Positions 41,888-47,072 of a stretch of DNA of 47,072 nt are shown here, piece after piece (the stretch's first letter is position 1; every line of letters begins with the position of its first letter). Source of the DNA: Akkermansiaceae bacterium UBA956. GTDB lineage: Bacteria > Verrucomicrobiota > Verrucomicrobiia > Verrucomicrobiales > Akkermansiaceae. The notes under the pieces were generated by a model. The model saw only the letters and a program-made list of their open reading frames with translations, was not told the DNA's origin and did not search any database. A program made the position numbers and the translations under genes. Location of the stretch: the NCBI GenBank assembly GCA_002293145.1, contig DBCO01000039.1:1-47072 (forward strand), written 5' to 3'.

Positions 41888-43936
41888 ATGCCTGCTAAAA
41901 CTCATTCACTCTGGACTCGCATCGTCGCCGTTTTGGTGATTTTGACAGTGATTGTCACCTTATTCTTCTTCATGGTGAAAGATATGACGCCGAAAGGTGA
42001 AGCTATCAATATCAAGGAATATACGCCATGGGAACAGGAATCTGTTAGACTCATGGATAAGCTCGTTTTACGCGATGGTGGACGGGTGAAGCCTTTTTCT
42101 TCCTATGCTCAGTTCTCGATGCTGCGGTTACGTGGTGATCGCAAAATTGAAATTACCCTTGATAGTGGAGAAAAGGAAAAAATTCAGCCTACAGAATGGT
42201 TGATGGATTGTCTTTTCCGTCCTCAATTCGCCATCGAGATGCCAAGTTTCCGTGTGGACAATGCTGCCGTGATCGAGTCGATCGGCTTGAAATCTCACGG
42301 TCGCCGTGATCGCTACACATACAAGGAGTTAGAGCCTGGAGTCGAGAAATTGTTTGAACTGGCGCAGAGCTATGAAAAGATCGAAGAGAAAAAGCGCGAT
42401 GCGGTTCAAAAAATGACCATCGATCTCGCCTACAATGTGCGGAACTATCAGTTCATCATCAGTTACTTTGCGTTTGCGCGCGGAGGTGTGGAGATGAAGT
42501 CCGCGAATCCTGATGGCAGCTCGCGGTTTACCGACTTTAGCACGGTGATGGGCACGGCACCGATGATATTGCAAATGGCGCAAGAGAGTCAGGGGACTGG
42601 GGCCGCGATTCCGGAAAATTTACAGTCTTTGTTGCAGCAGGTTCTCGATGGTTCTAACTACGCCAAATATGGCCTTCTGATGATCCCACCTGACGACAAA
42701 GCTCTCGCCGATTGGCGCAGTGCGGGTGATCGCATCATGGATGTGATGAGCGGGGATCTCAAAGATCCTAGTGCTGCGATTGCTGACATTAAGGCGCTCG
42801 AATCTCTTGCTCGCAAGGCCATGTCGCCGCAAGCGGAATTCCGTAAAGAACTATCCGCTGTGGTGAAACGTTTCTCTGATCGCGCTACAGAACGAGGTGA
42901 ATATCGTGCTATTGATGCAGAAAATCTCTACAATCGAAAAAATTTCACGCTCAATGCGATGGTCTGCTTTTTGTTAGCGATGTTGGTATCGATCGGCATG
43001 TGGTTCTTAGTGCTGGTAGAGTCTCCCAAGCGTATCGTTAAGATTGCCTACGGGCTTTCATTGGCCTTTGTTCTGATTGCACTGGGTTACATGTTTGTTG
43101 GCATCGGCATGCGCAGTTACATCATGTGGCGTCCTCCAGTGGGTAATTTGTACGATACCATCATTTTCATTTGCGCAGTGGCAGTGGCTATCCTGCTGTT
43201 AATTGAATACTTCATTCGCGAACGAGTTGCTCTTACCTTGTGTTCGGTTCTCGGCCTTGCGCTGGTGCTTTTGGCCCGTCGTTATGAAGTGGGTGATGCC
43301 AAGGATCACATGGATCCCTTAGTTGCGGTATTGAACTCGAACTATTGGCTTACTACTCACGTCATCACCATCACCATGGGCTACGCTGCGGGATTGCTCA
43401 CGGCATTTCTCTCGATGAGCTACGTCGTGATGCGTGCCCTTGGGCTCGGTGCTGATGGCAAGCGCCTGCTGCGGCTCATCACCGGAGCAGCTTATGGTGG
43501 CTTACTCCTGACCTTGTTACTCTCACTCGTCGGCACGGTATTGGGTGGCGTTTGGGCTAACGACTCTTGGGGCCGTTTCTGGGGCTGGGATCCGAAGGAA
43601 AATGGCGCACTCATGATTGTGCTCTGGAGCCTAATCATGCTTCACGCCCGCCTCGGTGGCATCATTCGCGATTGGGGATTCCACCTTGCCTCGATGTTCA
43701 TGTCTTGCATCGTGTCGTTTTCCTGGTGGCATGTGAATTTCCTCGGTGAGGGACTTCACAACTACGGCTTCACTTCCGGCAAAGGTTTCATCTGGATCTT
43801 CTACGGCGGTGTGATGGGTCTTATCATTTTTGGTATAGCCATGTGGTTGGCGGAAAAAATCAAGGATTTCAGCGATCAAGCAAACAACAAGACTGAAGGT
43901 GAGCAAAAGCCTGAGAGCGTGACCGCAAATTCTTAA
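41888..43936 (+). CDS. ccsA: Cytochrome c maturation protein CcsA with large N-terminal extension
   Basis: 682 aa from the ATG at 41888. The C-terminal ~300 residues are a CcsA/ResC haem-handling domain with about eight helices. The tryptophan-rich haem motif WGRFWGWDPKENG is at about 561-573, and conserved histidines occur in YWLTTHVITITMG, LIMLHARLG and WWHVNFLG. The first ~370 residues carry one N-terminal helix and a soluble, probably periplasmic region. Such long forms are known in Bacteroidetes and Verrucomicrobia. It assembles c-type cytochromes together with ResB at the membrane. It precedes the M28-like gene by 18 bases. Confidence 0.92.
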   Translation: MPAKTHSLWTRIVAVLVILTVIVTLFFFMVKDMTPKGEAINIKEYTPWEQESVRLMDKLVLRDGGRVKPFSSYAQFSMLRLRGDRKIEITLDSGEKEKIQPTEWLMDCLFRPQFAIEMPSFRVDNAAVIESIGLKSHGRRDRYTYKELEPGVEKLFELAQSYEKIEEKKRDAVQKMTIDLAYNVRNYQFIISYFAFARGGVEMKSANPDGSSRFTDFSTVMGTAPMILQMAQESQGTGAAIPENLQSLLQQVLDGSNYAKYGLLMIPPDDKALADWRSAGDRIMDVMSGDLKDPSAAIADIKALESLARKAMSPQAEFRKELSAVVKRFSDRATERGEYRAIDAENLYNRKNFTLNAMVCFLLAMLVSIGMWFLVLVESPKRIVKIAYGLSLAFVLIALGYMFVGIGMRSYIMWRPPVGNLYDTIIFICAVAVAILLLIEYFIRERVALTLCSVLGLALVLLARRYEVGDAKDHMDPLVAVLNSNYWLTTHVITITMGYAAGLLTAFLSMSYVVMRALGLGADGKRLLRLITGAAYGGLLLTLLLSLVGTVLGGVWANDSWGRFWGWDPKENGALMIVLWSLIMLHARLGGIIRDWGFHLASMFMSCIVSFSWWHVNFLGEGLHNYGFTSGKGFIWIFYGGVMGLIIFGIAMWLAEKIKDFSDQANNKTEGEQKPESVTANS

Positions 43937-43954
43937 GCTGAGGAAACCCACGCC

Positions 43955-44881
43955 GTGAACAAAGGATTTACATGGATGAAATTTTTCGTCGTGCTCGTGC
44001 CCGTCTGGCTCTTAGTGTCAGGTGGAATCGGTTTGTGGGCACATTTTCACTTTCAAAAAAAAGAGCAGCAAGAACAGAAGCATGCCTATCGGCGCTCGAT
44101 CAATGAAGTCAGCTTGCTCGATGATTTTGTAAAAATTACCGATGACATCGGCGGCAGAAATCTGGCGCAAATGAATGGAGCGGATTCTTTGAAACGCATG
44201 TCGTCCATGATCGAGGGCTCGCTCGGCATCTCGAACATGGGCTACGAGGTGAAAAAAGTTCCAGGCCTTGAGATCGATGGAGTTTCTCTGCCGATCTTCA
44301 CAGTCGATGTTCTGCGTCGCGAAACTAAGCAGGAAATCTGGTTGGTAGTGCCCTACGATTCTCCTGCTGATGTTCCGCGTGGTGCAGCCTCGGCCTCGGC
44401 TCTCTCCGTCTCATTTGCCGTGGCGCAAGCATTAGTCGGACAGCCGATCGAGAACAACGTTCGCTTTCTTTTTGTCCCTGGTGGATACGCCAGTGAAGAT
44501 CTGCGCATAGATCTGCTAGGAAAATGCCAGCGCTTAATGAGCCTCGGAGGGCGGGCGAAACAAATTCTCGTTCTTGGATCGATGCTGCATGCCGGTCCGA
44601 TCAGTGCCGTTGGCGAAGATGCGACACAGCCCATCTTCGTTCAGCAGAATATCCCCATCGTGGTAGTCTCTGCTGCTGAGTATGGCATGCAAGACGACGT
44701 GCGCTTTTCCCAACTATTATTAGAGCGTGGACTGCCTAGCACGGAAATTTTTGCCCCTGCCGATGAAGCCATGGCGCCGCAGCTCGAAGATAGCATCACG
44801 CCGCCAGCCAAACTCATCGCGGCACAAGCTGAGCAAGTCTTGTTGTTGATCCGATCATTGGCTCAAGCCAAGGCGCTGTGA
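43955..44881 (+). CDS. Membrane-anchored protein related to M28 aminopeptidases but without metal ligands
   Basis: 308 aa from a GTG (GAGGA about ten bases upstream). It has an N-terminal anchor (about 8-30), then a soluble domain. The segment EIWLVVPYDSPADVPRGAASASALSVSFAVAQALVG (about residues 126-161, partly shown) lines up with the M28 metal-site strand. There, active enzymes have GANDNASG; here the ligand aspartate is absent. The later FLFVPGGYASEDLR replaces the FxxFxxEE metal/catalytic segment. So the fold may be M28-like but the enzyme should be inactive. It follows ccsA and may help cytochrome c maturation. The assignment is an inference from aligned patterns. Confidence 0.6.
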   Translation: MNKGFTWMKFFVVLVPVWLLVSGGIGLWAHFHFQKKEQQEQKHAYRRSINEVSLLDDFVKITDDIGGRNLAQMNGADSLKRMSSMIEGSLGISNMGYEVKKVPGLEIDGVSLPIFTVDVLRRETKQEIWLVVPYDSPADVPRGAASASALSVSFAVAQALVGQPIENNVRFLFVPGGYASEDLRIDLLGKCQRLMSLGGRAKQILVLGSMLHAGPISAVGEDATQPIFVQQNIPIVVVSAAEYGMQDDVRFSQLLLERGLPSTEIFAPADEAMAPQLEDSITPPAKLIAAQAEQVLLLIRSLAQAKAL

Positions 44882-44921
44882 TCCGACGCGGAAAATAATC
44901 GAAAAAAAGCAAAAAATTCGC

Positions 44922-44951
44922 TTGCCATACAGCGTGCTTATCCACTATCAA
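44922..44951 (+). promoter_or_regulatory. Possible promoter of tRNA-Ala
   Basis: TTGCCA (44922-44927) and TATCAA (44946-44951) have an 18-base spacer; the tRNA begins about 58 bases after the predicted start. Motif match by eye. Confidence 0.35.
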
Positions 44952-45015
44952 TCCGCGCGCTGATTCGGCGCCACGCAGTTATTCTCATCGTAGGAAATCA
45001 CGTGACCAAAGAAAT

Positions 45016-45091
45016 GGGGTTTTAGCTCAGTTGGTAGAGCACTTGCATGGCATGCAAGGGGTCAGCGGTTCGAATCCGCTAAGCTCCACCA
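45016..45091 (+). tRNA. tRNA-Ala (anticodon GGC)
   Basis: A class I cloverleaf with acceptor GGGGTTT / AAGCTCC, containing the G3-U70 pair that identifies alanine tRNAs. The anticodon loop ATGGCAT gives GGC. T-arm and an encoded CCA (45089-45091) complete it. Confidence 0.96.
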
Positions 45092-45225
45092 TTTCTTATC
45101 TTTTTTCGCAAAGTGCGTGATGTCAATGCGAGTTACATGCAATTCATTGGCCACAAAAATCGCAATGTCCACAGAAATTTTAATTCTGCGAATTTTGCGT
45201 TTTTTTGCGGCGAAAGATCGTCCCA

Positions 45226-46050
45226 TCAAGAATCACACTCGAGGCGCTCAATCACTTTTGTATCGCCCTCCAAATCCAGTCTGCGCTTCCAATACAGTTC
45301 CATCGCCTTGCGTACGCGCAGTGTGATGCCATTGGCTCCCATGCCGTAGTCGAGGCGGATTGCCTCTTGCGCTTCTTTGTCCAGCTTGCGATTCGGTTTA
45401 ATTTTCAGGGTCACAAATGTCTCCCAATCCAGATCACGCTGCGGTTCCTCGTCCACAGCTACGGGCCAACGGCAATCTTCCATCCGGCCTAACACAAAGT
45501 CTTTCCACTGCGCCGCCTCCACATCCCAGGCCCGCACGTGCCAGCGATGGCCATCCCAGCCAAAACCACGAGGCACAATCTTGCGCCAACGTCGTGAGCT
45601 GCTATTCACTGAGAGATAACGCACCTCCACAGATTGCTTGCCACGCAATGCGAGATAGACCCTGCGCTGTACGTTTTCCTTCACTGCGCGGCGCAGGGGC
45701 TGCACGCTGTCCACTACGGCATGAGCAGACTCGTCTGGCTGTGCCGCAGAGCTACGCCGCTCGGGAATGCTGCCCGGCAACAAGGCCAGTGCCTCCTCCC
45801 ACTGCGGTTCATGCACCACACAGGAAAATGCTTCACCCGCCTCGTAGCGCTTGCGTGCGGTGTGATAGTTCACCGCCGAGGAATTCAATTGCAAAAACTT
45901 CTGCAAATCGCTCGAGGCCTGAGCCGGCGAAATGCTAAAACATTCTGTGAGATCCGTGCGCCGCACCCATCCGCGCCACCACAACAATACCTCGATCATC
46001 CGCAAACGCTCGCGTGCAGCCCAGCCCTCTTCGTTAGTCATATTTCCCAT
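45226..46050 (-). CDS. WYL-domain transcriptional repressor, BrxR/CapW-like
   Basis: 274 aa (ATG at 46050; a second ATG three codons later). The N-terminal winged HTH reads RLRMIEVLLWWRGWVRRTDL and then FSISPAQASSDLQKFLQL, closely following BrxR/CapW. The WYL domain (about 120-200) has the form KIVPRGFGWDGHRWHVRAWD, with RWHVRAW in the position of the usual RWYLVAY. WHVRA is typical of BrxR/CapW. A C-terminal WCX-like part follows. These proteins are dimeric repressors that control BREX, CBASS and similar defence operons and may sense DNA damage or nucleic acids. Divergent from the VWA gene with a promoter and an inverted repeat between. Confidence 0.85.
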   Translation of the reverse strand: MGNMTNEEGWAARERLRMIEVLLWWRGWVRRTDLTECFSISPAQASSDLQKFLQLNSSAVNYHTARKRYEAGEAFSCVVHEPQWEEALALLPGSIPERRSSAAQPDESAHAVVDSVQPLRRAVKENVQRRVYLALRGKQSVEVRYLSVNSSSRRWRKIVPRGFGWDGHRWHVRAWDVEAAQWKDFVLGRMEDCRWPVAVDEEPQRDLDWETFVTLKIKPNRKLDKEAQEAIRLDYGMGANGITLRVRKAMELYWKRRLDLEGDTKVIERLECDS

Positions 46051-46171
46051 GGCGTATCAAATTTCTCAGGAGCACGTAGTGCGCTTCTTCGGTAATCATG
46101 ATAATTGACTTTTGCCAGATGTCATCAAAAATAATTTGATGCGTTATTTTCATGTGTATCGTTATTTTTTA

Positions 46172-46199
46172 TTGACAAGACAAAAGATGATCGTAATAT
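46172..46199 (+). promoter_or_regulatory. Strong sigma70-type promoter for the VWA gene
   Basis: A perfect -35 TTGACA (46172-46177), a 16-base spacer and a -10 TAATAT (46194-46199). The expected start is near 46206, leaving a leader of about 137 bases before the ATG at 46343. Confidence 0.7.
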
Positions 46200-46210
46200 T
46201 CGTCCGTAAC

Positions 46211-46237
46211 GCAATCTCTAACAATGTGCGAGATTGC
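46211..46237 (+). promoter_or_regulatory. Inverted repeat just downstream of the VWA promoter (candidate operator)
   Basis: GCAATCTC (46211-46218) and GAGATTGC (46230-46237) are exact inverted copies with an 11-base spacer, centred about 18 bases after the predicted transcription start. This is the expected place for a repressor site of the divergent BrxR-like protein. It could also be an RNA hairpin. Confidence 0.55.
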
Positions 46238-46268
46238 CAATTTTCCCCCAGCGGGGTTAGCAAAAGTC

Positions 46269-46299
46269 GCCGTCTCCCTGTTGTCTTTGGGGAGGCGGT
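46269..46299 (+). promoter_or_regulatory. Stem-loop in the VWA leader
   Basis: GCCGTCTCCC and GGGAGGCGGT pair (one G-U, one mismatch at the base) over an 11-base loop. No long T run follows, so it is not a typical terminator. A post-transcriptional control element is possible. Confidence 0.4.
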
Positions 46300-46342
46300 G
46301 CAATTCGCCACGTAACAGCAACCACAATTGAAACCAAATACC

Positions 46343-47023
46343 ATGAATCCCTATACTGAAATCGCCTTTTTGCTCGATAGCTCTGGCTCGATGGATTCCA
46401 TCGCTCAAGAAACCATCGCAACCTTTAATGGCTTTCTCCTTGCGCAGAAAAATCTCACCGATGACCTTGGCGGAGCGATGCCTGCCCGTTTCAGCCTGGT
46501 TACTTTTGATACCACGGCAAAAACCATCGCGCATCGACTGGATCTGCGTGAGGTGCTGGCCCTTAACGAAACAACCTACCAGCCTAGTGGTGGCACGGCG
46601 CTCTTTGATGCGCTTGGTGATCTGATCGACTCGATCGGTTCATCGCTCGCGGCCATGCCTGAAGCGGCGCGTCCGGCCAAGGTGATTGTTGCGATTCTCA
46701 CCGATGGGGAAGAAAACTCTTCCACTCGTTTTAGTCTTCGCGATATCAATCAACGTATCGCCCATCAGACTCAAGTTTACCAATGGGAGTTTCTCTATCT
46801 TGGTGCTGACCACGATGCGATTGCCGCTGCTACGGCCCTTGGGATCAGCGCTCATCACTCGGTCAATATTGAGAAATCCTCGATTAGCTCAGGAAAATCA
46901 CTACGTGCGATGAACAAAAAGCTCGGAGCGAGCCGCAAGTTTGCGAAAGGTGATATCCTAAACGCTGAAGATCAACAAGTCCTCCAAGAGTCGATGGCGG
47001 AAACTTATGAAAAAACCGAGTAA
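46343..47023 (+). CDS. VWA-domain protein
   Basis: 226 aa from the ATG at 46343; a TTG five codons upstream is possible. One von Willebrand factor A domain has a complete metal-ion-dependent adhesion site: DSSGS (12-16), a threonine in SGGTALFDALG, and TDGEEN near 121. No signal peptide or membrane helix, so it acts in the cytoplasm. The C-terminal ~50 residues are charged, with repeated serine and lysine. Bacterial cytoplasmic VWA proteins often work with MoxR-type AAA ATPases or in defence and tellurite-like stress loci. Here it is transcribed away from a BrxR-like repressor. Downstream genes lie outside the window. Confidence 0.88.
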   Translation: MNPYTEIAFLLDSSGSMDSIAQETIATFNGFLLAQKNLTDDLGGAMPARFSLVTFDTTAKTIAHRLDLREVLALNETTYQPSGGTALFDALGDLIDSIGSSLAAMPEAARPAKVIVAILTDGEENSSTRFSLRDINQRIAHQTQVYQWEFLYLGADHDAIAAATALGISAHHSVNIEKSSISSGKSLRAMNKKLGASRKFAKGDILNAEDQQVLQESMAETYEKTE

Positions 47024-47072
47024 TCGGAAATGTGCGACTTTGATATTTAGCCGGCGGTTTCAACATGGAAGT

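Overview
The window looks like a contiguous chromosomal segment of a free-living Gram-negative bacterium, most likely a member of the Verrucomicrobiota. That placement is an inference. It rests on the gene set: a three-subunit SdhCAB of the cytochrome b558 class, fused ResB/CcsA System II cytochrome c maturation, a PstC and a CcsA with very large extracytoplasmic insertions, a formylglycine-type sulfatase, and small stand-alone LysR-type DNA-binding proteins. Many start codons are preceded by pyrimidine runs instead of Shine-Dalgarno sequences. Most of the window is ordinary housekeeping DNA with dense gene packing.

Layout. 1-2.1 kb: tRNA-Ser and an asd-ispA operon on the minus strand. 2.2-7.2 kb: the phosphate uptake system pstS / pstC-pstA-pstB, with a PhoB-box-like element before pstS and another before pstC. 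7.2-9.4 kb: a visibly AT-richer two-gene cassette, an AAA/OLD-like ATPase overlapping a DUF4276 TOPRIM-like protein, bordered by a 157-bp MITE with 20-bp terminal inverted repeats and a 10-bp target duplication. 9.5-12.3 kb: a secreted sulfatase and an aldehyde dehydrogenase, converging. 12.4-12.7 kb: an array of fourteen 21-bp tandem repeats. 12.8-16.9 kb: a glycosylase-like conserved protein, an FAH-family protein, an alpha/beta-hydrolase without its nucleophile serine, and a NodT-type outer-membrane lipoprotein. 17.0-19.1 kb: tRNA-Leu and accB-accC. 19.1-19.6 kb: a non-coding spacer carrying two inverted copies of a 50-bp repeat. 19.6-23.0 kb: an argC-argJ-plsX operon on the minus strand, then tRNA-Pro. 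23.3-24.4 kb: a VOC protein and a 95-aa LysR-type HTH protein. 24.5-28.0 kb: sdhCAB. 28.0-34.6 kb: a minus-strand series of a large esterase, a SecD-P1-like secreted domain, an M23 peptidase, RidA, an ABC exporter and mutM. 34.7-38.9 kb: a short CorA-like membrane protein, a NagD-type HAD remnant with a 15-bp tandem expansion, then guaB-guaA. 38.9-44.9 kb: an RlmI-like methyltransferase, a lipoprotein, resB, ccsA and a degenerate M28-like membrane protein. 45.0-47.0 kb: tRNA-Ala, then a divergent pair of a BrxR/CapW-like WYL repressor and a VWA-domain protein. A strong sigma70-type promoter and a perfect 8-bp inverted repeat lie between the last two genes.

The best candidates for something not yet described are the BrxR-like/VWA divergon at the right edge (it may continue past the window), the ATPase-DUF4276 pair next to the MITE, the 21-bp array in a divergent promoter region, and several degenerate enzyme relatives kept as intact genes: an alpha/beta hydrolase with Ala for Ser, an M28-like protein without metal ligands, and a free SecD P1-like domain. 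No database or folding computation was available. All family assignments come from motifs read directly and from memory of the families.
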